46,279 bases of DNA from Bacteroidetes bacterium GWE2_42_24 (GCA_001768515.1 MEOA01000040.1:1-46279); one strand, 5' to 3'; positions 8,101-19,665 are shown, counted from the first letter of the stretch. Made by a program: numbers and translations. The notes: generated from the letters alone by a model not told the origin.

Positions 8101-8133
8101 AAGCCCGGGAATTAATTCCCGGGCTTTTGTTTG
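8101..8133 (+). terminator. Rho-independent terminator after pheS
   Basis: A perfect 26-bp palindrome (8101-8126) with half-site AAGCCCGGGAATT, followed by TTGTTT. It begins 31 bp after the pheS stop codon. Confidence 0.85.
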
Positions 8134-8316
8134 ATTTCAGCAAAACTGATCAGTCATCTGCACAGAATTAATTTGAAACAACTATTTCAGAAAAGACACT
8201 TCTGACAGTGAATACTGCCAGCGTATATTCCCGGCAATGCCAGAAAGATCATCATGCTTATATGCGCAGTTATATCGATATTTTGTATCTTTATACCTTA
8301 AGGAATCACTCTAATC

Positions 8317-9201
8317 ATGAAACAAGCAGTTAAATTACTTCTGATCCTCTTACTATATTCCTGCGCCGGGCTGGATTCAAAGAATGAGGATTTTGATATG
8401 GCTTACCAGGAAGGCAACAAGATTTGTGTTGTCAGGTTTAACCCGAAAGAAAAGAAATACTTCAGCCAGGTAACTGATCCGTGCCTCTCGCCTGATGGAA
8501 AAAGACTTACCTATACAAAGTCAAACGATACATCCGGACAATCCTCCCGGGTTATAATCATCGCGGATATGGAGACCGGCGTCCTGACCCCGTTAAATAT
8601 CAAAAACAATAACCATTACGGGGCGGTCTGGTCGCCTGATGGTGCCTACATCGCCTTCAACCTGTTTGATAATAACGAATGGCACGTTGGGGTAATAAAA
8701 ACCGACAATACAGGATTGCAAATCCTCAGGTCACCTGTAGGGAACGGACTCTTTGCACCGGCCTGGATGCCAGACAGCCAACAGATTATTGCCCACGATT
8801 TAACGACGATTTACATTTTCAACCTGGCAGGTGAACAGGAAGAGACCTTCAATATCAACCATCTGATTGGTGATAAATTCTTTGTATCCAGCGCCACCCG
8901 ATTTCAGTTTTCGGCCGATCAGAACAACCTGATTTTTAATGCGGGGATCGATGAAACCATTCCAGGAATTGACGAACCGGCCGAAGCAATCTTTTCGTAT
9001 GATTTCAATAGTAAAAAATGCAAAAGGCTAACACCCCGTGGATTGTCGTGCTTTGACCCCTGGCCCGATGCATCGGATACACTATATTTCGCAGCAATTA
9101 AAGACTCTGGCTTTAAACCGACGATCTATAAAACAAGCCTTTCAGGTTCAAAGCCAATACCACTGATGGCTGGTTCAAGGCCGAGTATCAAGGTGAAATA
9201 A
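8317..9201 (+). CDS. Lipoprotein with TolB-like (PD40) beta-propeller repeats
   Basis: 294 aa with a lipoprotein signal (MKQAVKLLLILLLYSC, Cys at about 16), so it is probably anchored in the outer membrane. The mature part has WD40-like/PD40 repeats with the signatures LSPDGKRLTY, WSPDGAYIAF and WMPDSQQIIA, each followed by strand patterns such as IIIADMETG and VGVIKTDNTG. Such propellers usually mediate protein or glycan contacts. It is too short to be TolB itself and lacks the TolB N-terminal domain. The leader has only an imperfect -7 element (TATCTTTA). The gene stands between the pheS terminator and the hydrolase gene, 133 bp away. The specific role is unknown. Confidence 0.8.
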   Translation: MKQAVKLLLILLLYSCAGLDSKNEDFDMAYQEGNKICVVRFNPKEKKYFSQVTDPCLSPDGKRLTYTKSNDTSGQSSRVIIIADMETGVLTPLNIKNNNHYGAVWSPDGAYIAFNLFDNNEWHVGVIKTDNTGLQILRSPVGNGLFAPAWMPDSQQIIAHDLTTIYIFNLAGEQEETFNINHLIGDKFFVSSATRFQFSADQNNLIFNAGIDETIPGIDEPAEAIFSYDFNSKKCKRLTPRGLSCFDPWPDASDTLYFAAIKDSGFKPTIYKTSLSGSKPIPLMAGSRPSIKVK

Positions 9202-9334
9202 ACGCGACGTTCCGGAATAAGGTGGTGTTGCCTCAACCCAATCAAAAACAGGAATAACGGGAATAAACCCGGAATGCATAATGCCCTGAGGATGATGTTG
9301 CTTGTGTTTAACAAGGTTAATAAAGTCAAGTCAA

Positions 9335-10327
9335 ATGCATAGAACTTCCAAATCAATCACTTTCATGTCGATCATTTTGCTTTTAACCGGAGCACAAAGT
9401 TGTTCCGATAATGCTCATAAGGCACTGAGTACCTTTCCGGAAGAGGGCTATATTCAGGTAACTGGGGGGCGCATCTGGTACAAAATTACCGGTGCTGATA
9501 AACCAGGAATTCCGCTGCTGGTTTTGCACGGAGGTCCCGGTGCACCACACGACTATCTCGAGAACCTGGAGAAACTAACCACTTACCGGCCCGTGATATT
9601 TTATGATCAGCTCGGGTGCGGTAACTCAGACCGTCCGGATGATACGGCTTTATGGACAATCGAAAGGTTTATCAAAGAACTCTGTCAGGTAAGGACATTT
9701 CTGAATCTGGAAAAAATGCATATCCTCGGGCAATCATGGGGCTCGATGCTGGCCGTTGAATACATGCTAAGGAAACAACCACAGGGCATCGTCAGCCTGA
9801 TTCTGGCAGGCCCTTTCCTCAGCGCACCAAGATGGGCCGCCGACCAGCGAACATGGGTATCAGAGCTTCCTGCGGCCCTTCAGGACACCATCCACAAGTA
9901 TGAAGCCCTTGGTGATTATGATGCGCCGGCTTATCAGGAAGCCATGGTGGCCTATTATGCCAAACATGTATGCCTGCTCGACCCCTATCCGGCCAGTATG
10001 AACCGCACAATGGAGAAAATGGGTGTTGATGTGTATCGCTACATGGCAGGGGCCAGCGAATTTACCTTGAACGGAACCTTACAATCGGTCGACCTTACCG
10101 ATAAACTCCATGAAATAAAATGCCCGGTTTTGTTTACCTGTGGTGAATTTGATGAAGCCACCCCGGCAACTACAGCTTTCTATAGAAGCAAACTACCCGG
10201 ATCCGAAATACATGTGTTTGAAGGAGCCTCTCACAGCCATCACCTTGAGAAGGAGGAGGAATTCATCAGTGTAACCGAAGATTTTATGAAGAGAGCAGAA
10301 GCAGGGACTTTTGAAAAAAGGTTTTAA
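9335..10327 (+). CDS. Proline iminopeptidase-family alpha/beta hydrolase, lipoprotein
   Basis: 330 aa. Peptidase family S33 members remove N-terminal proline from peptides, and related enzymes hydrolyse other amides or esters. Visible features are the oxyanion-hole HGGPG (about 67-71), DQLGCGNSDRP, the nucleophile elbow GQSWGS, the acid in CGEFDEATP and the catalytic His in EGASHSHHLEKEEEF. The signal MHRTSKSITFMSIILLLTGAQSC ends in a lipobox-like AQSC, so the enzyme is probably a membrane-anchored periplasmic or surface lipoprotein, unlike the cytoplasmic classical enzyme. The ATG at 9335 is chosen because the upstream TTG at 9302 would bury this signal. It converges on gyrB across a bidirectional terminator. 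Confidence 0.88.
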   Translation: MHRTSKSITFMSIILLLTGAQSCSDNAHKALSTFPEEGYIQVTGGRIWYKITGADKPGIPLLVLHGGPGAPHDYLENLEKLTTYRPVIFYDQLGCGNSDRPDDTALWTIERFIKELCQVRTFLNLEKMHILGQSWGSMLAVEYMLRKQPQGIVSLILAGPFLSAPRWAADQRTWVSELPAALQDTIHKYEALGDYDAPAYQEAMVAYYAKHVCLLDPYPASMNRTMEKMGVDVYRYMAGASEFTLNGTLQSVDLTDKLHEIKCPVLFTCGEFDEATPATTAFYRSKLPGSEIHVFEGASHSHHLEKEEEFISVTEDFMKRAEAGTFEKRF

Positions 10328-10583
10328 CATTATCCAACACTCATAGCTGAAGGCTTCTTGTTTGTCATCGGTTAAAATGTTTTAATGGTCCGCGCAATCG
10401 TATTGACACTTCCTTTAGCCGATTCGCCCGGTTGTTGCAGTACGCAACAGTTAAATCAACATAAGGCAGAGACCTCATCTCAGGGGCAATTCATAAATCG
10501 TCCCGGCACCTTTTCCCGGCAGGAACTCCTGATATGGCACTGTAAATTATAAGCCTTCGATCATTTTTATCTCCGGAGACAAA
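10328..10583. other. Gene-free convergent gap before gyrB
   Basis: About 255 bp between the hydrolase stop and the shared terminator. A short TTGTTGC/GCAACA inverted repeat lies near 10433-10448. No promoter, RNA gene or credible reading frame is seen. Confidence 0.5.
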
Positions 10584-10610
10584 AAAAGGCTGCCCGACAG
10601 GCAGCCTTTT
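10584..10610. terminator. Bidirectional terminator between hydrolase and gyrB
   Basis: AAAAGGCTGCC and GGCAGCCTTTT form a perfect 11-bp stem around the loop CGACA. There is an A-run on the left and a T-run on the right, so it can stop transcription in both directions. It lies 22 bp past the gyrB stop. Confidence 0.88.
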
Positions 10611-10632
10611 CAAAAAGATTATCATTAATGCA

Positions 10633-13053
<2,421 letters not shown>

Positions 13054-13076
13054 GAAACCTTCTTTAAGGGTTTTAT
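13054..13076 (-). terminator. Possible weak terminator of glnS
   Basis: AAACCTT (13055-13061) can pair with AAGGGTTT (13066-13073) with one bulged G. On the minus strand the stem ends in GGTTTCTTGTT. It lies just past the glnS stop, and the short stem makes this tentative. Confidence 0.35.
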
Positions 13077-13092
13077 GTCGCCTACGAAGCCC

Positions 13093-14811
13093 CTACTCCC
13101 CCGACATCTTTGCCCATGTATCTTTTAGCGCAACGGTACGGTTAAACACCATGGCACCGGGCTGACTGTCGGAATCAACATTAAAATACCCTATCCTTTC
13201 GAACTGGTAATGCTCCATCGGCTGTGCATCGAGTAAAGCAGGCTCAACAAATGCCCTCACAACCTTCAGAGAATCGGGATTGAGGCCATCTTTCCAGTCG
13301 CAACCTTCAGGTACATTATCCGGATCAACGGCCTTAAACAGCCTGTCGAAGAGTCTTACCTCCACTTCACCGGCTTCAACAGCCGACACCCAGTGGATCG
13401 TACCCTTCACCTTACGGTTAGAGGTAGCACCGCCAGTTTTCGACTCCATATCGCAAGTGCATCTGATTTCTGTAATCATCCCGGAATTATCTTTCACCAC
13501 ATCATCACACCTGATGATGTAGCCATATTTCAGTCTCACCTCTCCTCCCGGGAAAAGCCGGAAAAACTTCTTTGGGGGATCTTCCATAAAGTCTTCCCGT
13601 TCAATAAACAGCTCACGGGTAAACGGAATCTGCCGGGTGCCTTCTTCCGGCCTCTCGGGATTATTAACGGCATTGAGGTATTCGGTCCGCTCTCCCGGGT
13701 AATTGGTAAGCACAAGCTTAACAGGATTTAGAACAGCAAGAGCCCGGCGGGCACGTTTGTTCAGGTCTTCACGTACCGAGAATTCGAGCAATCCTACATC
13801 GATCACATTGTCGCGCCGGGCAACACCAATACGGTCGGCAAAGGCACGTATTGATTCGGGGGTATACCCACGGCGACGAAGTCCGCAGATAGTTGGCATC
13901 CGGGGGTCATCCCATCCACTTACAAAGTTATTCTTTACCAGTTCGAGCAGCTTCCGCTTACTCATCACGGTATAGGTAAGGTTGAGACGTGCGAATTCAA
14001 TCTGCCGGGGACGGTATTCGGTGTCAGTCAACTGATCAAGAAACCAATCGTACAGGGGGCGGTGTACTTCAAATTCAAGGGTACAGATGGAGTGAGTGAT
14101 CCCTTCCAGATAATCGCTCTGCCCATGTGCAAAGTCATACATGGGATAAATGCACCATTTTGTTCCGGTACGGTGATGGGAGGAATAACTAATCCGATAG
14201 AGGATTGGATCGCGAAAAAACATGTTGGTATGAGCCATGTCGATTTTCGCCCTCAGCACACATGAGCCTTCAGGAAATCCGCCATCACGCATTCTGCGAA
14301 AGAGGGTCAGGTTCTCATCAATGCTCCTGTTGCGGAAAGGACTCTCAACACCGGGAGTAGTAACTGTTCCCCGCTGACGGCTAATAGTTTCGGCCGGTTG
14401 ATCGTCAACATACGCTTTCCCATCAAGAATCAGTTTCTCGGCCCATAGATACAGCTGGTCAAAGTAGTCAGAGGCATACAATTCATGCCCCTCCCAATTA
14501 AAGCCAAGCCAATGGACATCTTCTTTAATGCTGTCGACATATTCAACATCTTCCTTCGTGGGATTGGTGTCATCGAATCTAAGATTGGTCTTGCCATTAT
14601 ATTTTTTCGCCAATCCGAAGTTCAGGCAGATCGACTTGGCGTGGCCGATATGCAAGTAACCATTTGGTTCAGGCGGGAACCGGGTATGCACACGACGATC
14701 ATTTTTACCATCCCGAAGGTTGGCTTCAACAATTTCTTCGATGAAATTAAGCGAGCGGGTAGGGTCAGTAGTGTTGGTACTGTTCGCGGCTGGAAGTGGC
14801 GTATCGTTCAT
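13093..14811 (-). CDS. glnS: Glutamine-tRNA ligase
   Basis: 572 aa, a class I synthetase that charges tRNA-Gln directly. The HIGH-type motif is [16 protein letters not shown] (about residues 45-60), with FDDTNP following. The KMSKS-type motif is VMSKRKLL. GlnRS, not GluRS, is indicated by the [24 protein letters not shown] block and by the C-terminal two-barrel anticodon-binding region ([47 protein letters not shown]). The length is typical. Its presence means the organism can make Gln-tRNA-Gln without relying only on GatCAB. It has its own -7 element at 14868-14875. Confidence 0.97.
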   Translation of the reverse strand: MNDTPLPAANSTNTTDPTRSLNFIEEIVEANLRDGKNDRRVHTRFPPEPNGYLHIGHAKSICLNFGLAKKYNGKTNLRFDDTNPTKEDVEYVDSIKEDVHWLGFNWEGHELYASDYFDQLYLWAEKLILDGKAYVDDQPAETISRQRGTVTTPGVESPFRNRSIDENLTLFRRMRDGGFPEGSCVLRAKIDMAHTNMFFRDPILYRISYSSHHRTGTKWCIYPMYDFAHGQSDYLEGITHSICTLEFEVHRPLYDWFLDQLTDTEYRPRQIEFARLNLTYTVMSKRKLLELVKNNFVSGWDDPRMPTICGLRRRGYTPESIRAFADRIGVARRDNVIDVGLLEFSVREDLNKRARRALAVLNPVKLVLTNYPGERTEYLNAVNNPERPEEGTRQIPFTRELFIEREDFMEDPPKKFFRLFPGGEVRLKYGYIIRCDDVVKDNSGMITEIRCTCDMESKTGGATSNRKVKGTIHWVSAVEAGEVEVRLFDRLFKAVDPDNVPEGCDWKDGLNPDSLKVVRAFVEPALLDAQPMEHYQFERIGYFNVDSDSQPGAMVFNRTVALKDTWAKMSGE

Positions 14812-14867
14812 TACAAACTATATTTGAGTTCTTTATAACTGTAGAATCATACGGGGATCGCAACCGG

Positions 14868-14875
14868 CAAAGGTA
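14868..14875 (-). promoter_or_regulatory. -7 element of the glnS promoter
   Basis: The minus strand reads TACCTTTG, an exact TAnnTTTG match, 56 bp upstream of the glnS ATG. The nearest upstream TTTG (14902-14905) is 26 bp away, too far for a standard pair. Confidence 0.55.
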
Positions 14876-14948
14876 CAAGATATTTTGAATGGTGTAGCTG
14901 ACAAATCCTATGGATTAAAGAGACTGAAAGCTAACCCGAAACAAAACA

Positions 14949-14980
14949 TTTGGAGGTTTCAGGTCGGTTCATTATCTTTG
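14949..14980 (+). promoter_or_regulatory. Complete promoter of tRNA-Cys
   Basis: A -33 element TTTG (14949-14952), a 20-bp spacer and a -7 element TATCTTTG (14973-14980) match the Bacteroidetes primary-sigma consensus fully. The tRNA begins 17 bp downstream. Confidence 0.8.
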
Positions 14981-14997
14981 CACCCCAGTTTCAATCT

Positions 14998-15068
14998 GGT
15001 CTCATGGCCGAGTGGCTAGGCAGAGGTCTGCAAAACCTTCTACAGCGGTTCGAATCCGCTTGAGACCT
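14998..15068 (+). tRNA. tRNA-Cys (anticodon GCA)
   Basis: A 71-nt cloverleaf. The acceptor GGTCTCA/TGAGACC is perfect, the anticodon loop is CTGCAAA with AGGT/ACCT stem pairs, and the T arm is GCGG-TTCGAAT-CCGC. The discriminator is U, as expected for tRNA-Cys. The CCA end is not encoded. Confidence 0.95.
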
Positions 15069-15069
15069 C

Positions 15070-15100
15070 AAAACCCGTCGGATATCCGACGGGTTTTTTT
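15070..15100 (+). terminator. Rho-independent terminator of tRNA-Cys
   Basis: A perfect palindrome (15070-15097) with half-site AAAACCCGTCGGAT, followed by a continuous T-run to 15100. It starts 2 bp after the tRNA end. Confidence 0.92.
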
Positions 15101-15120
15101 GTTTAAGGTTATGCATCCTC

Positions 15121-15150
15121 TTGCATATCCGAAAACGTGTTATAAATTTG
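15121..15150 (+). promoter_or_regulatory. Promoter of the lipoprotein-TonB receptor operon
   Basis: A -33 TTG (15121-15123), a 19-bp spacer and a -7 TAAATTTG (15143-15150). The first gene starts at 15190, giving a leader of about 33 nt. Confidence 0.7.
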
Positions 15151-15189
15151 CAACATCCATTAATTATCCAATTCGAAAAACACACCACC

Positions 15190-16071
15190 ATGTTCAAAAA
15201 ACTTTTACTCCCGGCAGTGATCCTGTTTCTCTCAGCCACCCTCTTTACCTCCTGTTCGAAAGATGATGAGACCATCGATAACGGCAGCCCGGTCATCACG
15301 TTCAAAACCGATGCCGGCTACACCTGGCAGGATGTGAATTTGTTATACAACGATACCATCAAAGTTGGACTCGGATTTACCAGCAATGGAAGTGACAACC
15401 TGACCCGTTTAAAAATCTCAGCCAACGGCCAGGTGATTAAAGATACCACGATCAGCGTACCGGGACTCAACATGGAGCTCTTTATTGTTAAAGGACTCCC
15501 GGCAACTGAAGCATGGAAATTTGAAATCAGTGATGCCGCAGGTCATTCACTGTCGAAGACACTGGTATTAAGCCGCACCAATCTGATAACACTCTATTCA
15601 GGTGTCGTTTTGGGTGCTCAGAACGATACCGCCGACAATGGTTTAATGAGTGCATCCACAGGAGTCACCTATAACATCGATGGAGCATTTGAAAATCAGG
15701 CACTGATTGACATCTTCTGCTTTTATGAGGACACACCTGAACACCAGAACCTGATGACTCTTGCAGCACCTGGCTCAAACATCTCGGGAATCTTCACCGG
15801 TGACCATGCCCCTGAATTCTATACAACACAGAATCGCACTTACTTCGTAAAGACTGACATTACAACAGCCGAATATGATGCCGCCAATACCGACGACCTG
15901 ATGTTGACAAAATTTGATAATGAGAACAAGTTGAGGAAAGCAAAAAAGCTGAACGCCGATGAGGTATACGCCCTGCTGTTCCAAAACGGGAAATACGGTC
16001 TGTTAAAAGTCGTATCAGTTGAAGGAACAGAAGACGGTAAAGTGACTTTCGACCTGAAGGTTCAGCAATAA
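15190..16071 (+). CDS. Lipoprotein of an uptake operon, paralog A
   Basis: 293 aa. The signal MFKKLLLPAVILFLSATLFTSC ends in a lipobox with Cys at 22, followed by SKDDE, an acidic stretch of the kind that marks surface export of Bacteroidota lipoproteins. The mature protein is beta-rich. It shares a C-terminal pattern with the next gene: an aromatic acidic block (IDIFCFYEDT against IDLLVYYYND), then an N-G-K-x-G-L-x-K-V strand and an ending of (V/I)xFxxKVQ. No named family is recognised. It is the first gene of a three-gene operon ending in a TonB receptor, so a surface ligand-binding role is inferred. HmuY-type haem-binding lipoproteins have the same position, but homology is not shown. The ATG at 15190 is chosen over an upstream TTG at 15121, which lies in the promoter. 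Confidence 0.8.
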   Translation: MFKKLLLPAVILFLSATLFTSCSKDDETIDNGSPVITFKTDAGYTWQDVNLLYNDTIKVGLGFTSNGSDNLTRLKISANGQVIKDTTISVPGLNMELFIVKGLPATEAWKFEISDAAGHSLSKTLVLSRTNLITLYSGVVLGAQNDTADNGLMSASTGVTYNIDGAFENQALIDIFCFYEDTPEHQNLMTLAAPGSNISGIFTGDHAPEFYTTQNRTYFVKTDITTAEYDAANTDDLMLTKFDNENKLRKAKKLNADEVYALLFQNGKYGLLKVVSVEGTEDGKVTFDLKVQQ

Positions 16072-16084
16072 CAAATAAAACACA

Positions 16085-16117
16085 CTGAACCGGTCTTCTT
16101 AGCAGGAACCGGTTCAG
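16085..16117. promoter_or_regulatory. Intercistronic hairpin between lipoproteins A and B
   Basis: CTGAACCGGT (16085-16094) and ACCGGTTCAG (16108-16117) form a perfect 10-bp stem with a 13-nt loop. No T-run follows. It sits between the A stop and the B start (16131), so a partial terminator or an mRNA-stability element is likely. Confidence 0.55.
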
Positions 16118-16130
16118 CTATTTATCCATT

Positions 16131-17009
16131 ATGCGGGCAATTCTATTTTTCGTCATATTGCTGTGCTCAGGGTTTTTGATTTCCTGTAGCGAAGATGATG
16201 CCACCCCCCTGCCAACGTTACAGATCGCCACAGGCGAGGGTGTTGTTACAAATGGTGACACCATTGGTGAAGGGACACTTATGTTTTTCAGACTAATCCT
16301 AAATGGAAACGGTACGAAAATAACCAACCTGGTAGCCACTATAACATATAACGACCAAAAGAAAACTATGATGGACTTCGGATTGTGGAAGGAAAACCTC
16401 GACACCATCATTGGTTTCTATAAAAGTGATTGGCAACAAGAAAACTGGACCTTCACTGTGATGACCGAAAAACGTGATTTTGCCTCGGCAGGACTAACGA
16501 TACTTAAGGATACCATTTCATCTTTCGGATCAATTGTCACATGGCCGTTGGTGACACTCAGCTTCCAGGGCATCAACGGGCCCCATTATTTCGACGTTGA
16601 AACCGGCGAAGTGCTTACCGATGCCGAAGCTACTGTCCGTCAGTCGGATATTGATTTACTGGTCTATTATTACAATGATGCAGGCAAACCTTCTCCCACC
16701 TTCTCATCACCGGGCGATCAGGATGCACTGACCCATTACCCGGTCATTGGGAATTGGACAACCCTCAACTACACCAAATACGATTACGTATCCCAGACCA
16801 CTCCTGATGCCTTCGACAAAGCCACCAACGACAGCCTCCTCATCAAACAATACGACGACGTGTGGGGGCGCCGTAAATACAAATATGCCACCGCCGGCTG
16901 GGTGTTCCCCTTCAAAACCGCCAACGGAAAAATTGGCCTGATTAAAGTCCTGCGCTCAGATGTTGACGCTTCAGGTACCATCGATTTTGCCGTAAAAGTT
17001 CAACCCTGA
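16131..17009 (+). CDS. Lipoprotein of an uptake operon, paralog B
   Basis: 292 aa. The lipoprotein signal is MRAILFFVILLCSGFLISC (Cys at 19), followed by SEDDA. Its C-terminal half parallels paralog A: QSDIDLLVYYYND followed by SSPGDQ, a WGRRKYKYATAGWVFPFKTANG segment, then IGLIKVL and a final IDFAVKVQP. The middle region has diverged. It ends 4 bp before the TonB receptor start, which implies translational coupling and a direct partnership at the receptor. The function is inferred only: a surface lipoprotein that captures or delivers the receptor's ligand. No enzymatic motif is seen. Confidence 0.8.
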   Translation: MRAILFFVILLCSGFLISCSEDDATPLPTLQIATGEGVVTNGDTIGEGTLMFFRLILNGNGTKITNLVATITYNDQKKTMMDFGLWKENLDTIIGFYKSDWQQENWTFTVMTEKRDFASAGLTILKDTISSFGSIVTWPLVTLSFQGINGPHYFDVETGEVLTDAEATVRQSDIDLLVYYYNDAGKPSPTFSSPGDQDALTHYPVIGNWTTLNYTKYDYVSQTTPDAFDKATNDSLLIKQYDDVWGRRKYKYATAGWVFPFKTANGKIGLIKVLRSDVDASGTIDFAVKVQP

Positions 17010-17013
17010 ATCT

Positions 17014-19341
17014 ATGAAAACAATTGGCAAACTGGCCATGATCCTTGTCGTCCTGACGTTTTTCAACGAAGTTTACGGTCAAATCACAGGACGCATCACC
17101 GACAACAACAGCGGAGAACCGCTCTCCGGAGCAGTAGTGATGTGGGGAGCGCAGGAAGGAACCACAACCAACAGCGAAGGTCTCTTCAGGATCGAAGCAT
17201 CTGCCAGCGGGCTGCTGACTCTTACTGCTTCATATCTGGGTTATGAATCAGTCTCAAAAAAGGTGACATTCAAAAGCGGGAAGCCTTTGCACGTGAACTT
17301 TGCTCTGGAGGCCAAAGCACTTGTTGCCGAGCCGGTGGTGATTACAGCCACACGCACGGAAAACAGGCTTACCGATGTTCCCGCCCGCATCAACACATTG
17401 AACCCCATCCAGATCAGCAATATTCCAACATCCAGTTCAGATGAATTGCTTGCTTATATTCCAGGTGTTCAGATCAGTCGATCGTTTGGCGTGCTTAGCC
17501 CCAAATCAACTGTATCGATGAGAGGTCTAAGCGGAAAAGAGCAATCCCGTACACTGGTACTTTTCGACGGCATCCCCATCAATAAGACCGATGGTGGTAG
17601 TGTCAACTGGAACCTGCTCAACACCGACCAGATTGAACAGATTGAGGTGATTAAAGGGCCGGGGTCGGCGCTCTACGGTGGAAGTGCAATGGGTGGCATC
17701 ATCAACATCATCAGCCGTAAGCCAAGCAAAAAACTTGAGGGACACTTTGCAGCAGAATACAGCTCCTTCAATACTCCCGCTGCGCGATTATCGTTAAGTG
17801 GAAGAACAAAGCCCAACGACAGCACCGGCTTTTACTGGTCGTTGAATGGCTTTGCCCGTCGCAGCGACGGTTATGTCGTCCAACCTAAGGTTGAACAGAC
17901 CCGTTACACCACAAAATCCGAGATGCATGAAATAATGGGTGGCTTAAGGCTGGGCTATGACTTCAGTCGGGTGAGGAGCCTTGAGGTTGATGTAAAGGTA
18001 TATGACGACATGCGCGGTTCGGGCGAAAAAGTGTATCAGCCCGATGGCAATTCAACCGACCATGATACCCGTCATTTCAGGGCCAGCTATCGCGACAGGC
18101 TCGGAAAAACCGATATCGCGGCTACAGCATTTGCACTGATTGAAAACTATGCAAAGGTAAACGAGTACATGCGCGACAACAGCTACACTTTCTACGATGT
18201 AGACTCAAAAAGATCTGACCTGGGTCTGCTGCTTAACTCCTCTACCGAATTATGGCCCAACCACCGTGTTACGACCGGGATTGACCTGCGTCAGGGTGCA
18301 GTCGATGCAGCTGATATCTATTATACCTCAACCGATAAAATCATCAATCGGGGGCAGATGGATTTCGGTGCAGCATACATTCAGGATGAATACTCCTTCC
18401 TCGGCGGTAAAGCCCGATTGGTAGCAGGACTTCGATTCGATTATGCCCACTTCCATGGTGGTGAATTCTCTATTGAATACCCTTCAGAAATCAACAGCTT
18501 CATGGCGCCCTACCAAATAAATGCAATAGAAACAACCACATGGACAGCCCTTAGCCCCAAGATAGGTCTGCAATATAAGCCAACTATTGAAACCCGCGTC
18601 TACTCAGGATATTCAAGAGGCTTCCGTCCTTCCATCCTCGACGATATGTGCCGGTCGGGACGTATCCGGGGCGGTTTTAAGATTGCCAACCCTAACCTCA
18701 AACCCGAGACCATTGACAATCTGGAACTGGGTTTCGATTCACGCCTGTTTGGATACCTGAGAGTTGCAGCCAGTGGCTATTATTCAATGGGGCATGATTT
18801 CATGTATTACACCAGTACAGGCCAGACCATCGACATGGGCTATGCCATTAACCCCGTTTCAAGACGCGAGAACATAAGTAAGGTAGAAATATACGGCTTC
18901 GAAGCAGAATTAAGCACCCAGCCGCTAAACTGGCTGATGATATTTGCCAATTATGCATACACACACTCGCAGATCAAAGACTATGAAGTAGTCAACCCAT
19001 TAGTTGATTTCAATTTGACCGGCAAATTTCTGACAGATGTGGCTCCCCACATCTTCTCGGCTGGTGTGAACATCAACGTTGGTCGCATCAAGGCAGCCGC
19101 CTATTGCAAATACACCGACAGTATGTGGATTAACGACAGCAATGGTTTCGACGACACTTACCTGTTCGCCTACAAGTACCCCTCCGTATTTCAGGTTGAC
19201 ACCAAAATTTCGGGTAAAGTATGGAATACGATATGGGCAAGCTTTTCGGTTCAGAATTTATTCGACGTAAAATACTACGAAAGCAAGGGCTCAGTAAACC
19301 CCGGAAGGTTTATAACCGGTGAGGTCTCCTTTAGTTTTTGA
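17014..19341 (+). CDS. TonB-dependent outer-membrane receptor with carboxypeptidase-regulatory-like domain
   Basis: 775 aa. After the signal peptide (cleaved near NEVYGQ) comes a CarboxypepD_reg-like Ig domain (about 23-105, GRITDNNSGEPLSGAVV). The plug (about 110-235) has VVITATRTENRLTDVPARI, VSMRGL, LVLFDGIPIN and IEVIKGPGSALYGGSAMGGIINII, and a barrel ends in VSFSF with a terminal Phe. It lacks the SusC signature. Its plug and barrel resemble the siderophore/haem/cobalamin class. The barrel contains SRGFRPSILDDM followed about 20 residues later by NPNLKPETIDN, reminiscent of the FRAP and NPNL boxes of haem receptors. The gene is coupled to paralog B (4-bp gap) and followed by a terminator. 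The ligand is not proven: haem is the leading guess, with another metal complex or cobalamin as alternatives. Confidence 0.9.
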   Translation: MKTIGKLAMILVVLTFFNEVYGQITGRITDNNSGEPLSGAVVMWGAQEGTTTNSEGLFRIEASASGLLTLTASYLGYESVSKKVTFKSGKPLHVNFALEAKALVAEPVVITATRTENRLTDVPARINTLNPIQISNIPTSSSDELLAYIPGVQISRSFGVLSPKSTVSMRGLSGKEQSRTLVLFDGIPINKTDGGSVNWNLLNTDQIEQIEVIKGPGSALYGGSAMGGIINIISRKPSKKLEGHFAAEYSSFNTPAARLSLSGRTKPNDSTGFYWSLNGFARRSDGYVVQPKVEQTRYTTKSEMHEIMGGLRLGYDFSRVRSLEVDVKVYDDMRGSGEKVYQPDGNSTDHDTRHFRASYRDRLGKTDIAATAFALIENYAKVNEYMRDNSYTFYDVDSKRSDLGLLLNSSTELWPNHRVTTGIDLRQGAVDAADIYYTSTDKIINRGQMDFGAAYIQDEYSFLGGKARLVAGLRFDYAHFHGGEFSIEYPSEINSFMAPYQINAIETTTWTALSPKIGLQYKPTIETRVYSGYSRGFRPSILDDMCRSGRIRGGFKIANPNLKPETIDNLELGFDSRLFGYLRVAASGYYSMGHDFMYYTSTGQTIDMGYAINPVSRRENISKVEIYGFEAELSTQPLNWLMIFANYAYTHSQIKDYEVVNPLVDFNLTGKFLTDVAPHIFSAGVNINVGRIKAAAYCKYTDSMWINDSNGFDDTYLFAYKYPSVFQVDTKISGKVWNTIWASFSVQNLFDVKYYESKGSVNPGRFITGEVSFSF

Positions 19342-19375
19342 CAATTAATTTCTAACAATGGCAGTAGTGTGCCAT

Positions 19376-19412
19376 CAGGCTGTTGAACATGCTTCAGCAG
19401 CCTGTTTTATTT
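19376..19412 (+). terminator. Rho-independent terminator of the lipoprotein-receptor operon
   Basis: CAGGCTGTTGAA (19376-19387) pairs with TTCAGCAGCCTG (19393-19404) with one T-G wobble and a 5-nt loop, followed by TTTTATTT. Confidence 0.85.
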
Positions 19413-19626
19413 CCCTGCCAGGAACCTGTCCTCTCAGTGTTTTCACCGGGATCAGCCTACTAATGTACAGGATAAAAACTTATCCGGCATGGCCTCAGAT
19501 TTCCGCTGCTGACCAATAACCTTGAGGGCAAATAATTGATAGCTGACAACCAAATAACATAATTAACTTGTCGCCGAAGCGCGCAGATAACCTGCCAATA
19601 ATCTCATTCAATATGGCGGTAGCCCA
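19413..19626. other. Gene-free gap before the barrel gene
   Basis: About 215 bp between the receptor-operon terminator and the next promoter. No RNA gene, repeat or credible reading frame is seen. Confidence 0.5.
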
Positions 19627-19656
19627 TTGTGACATTAATACTTTTTTGTATTTTTG
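19627..19656 (+). promoter_or_regulatory. Promoter of the outer-membrane barrel gene
   Basis: A -33 TTG (19627-19629), a 19-bp spacer and a -7 TATTTTTG (19649-19656). The last seven bases of the -7 box are also the start of the 16-bp inverted repeat described next. Confidence 0.7.
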
Positions 19657-19665
19657 TGACAGTAA
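19650..19665. repeat. Left copy of a 16-bp inverted repeat
   Basis: ATTTTTGTGACAGTAA is the exact reverse complement of 21108-21123. Its first seven bases are the -7 box of the barrel-gene promoter and the rest covers the expected transcription start. Confidence 0.8.
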
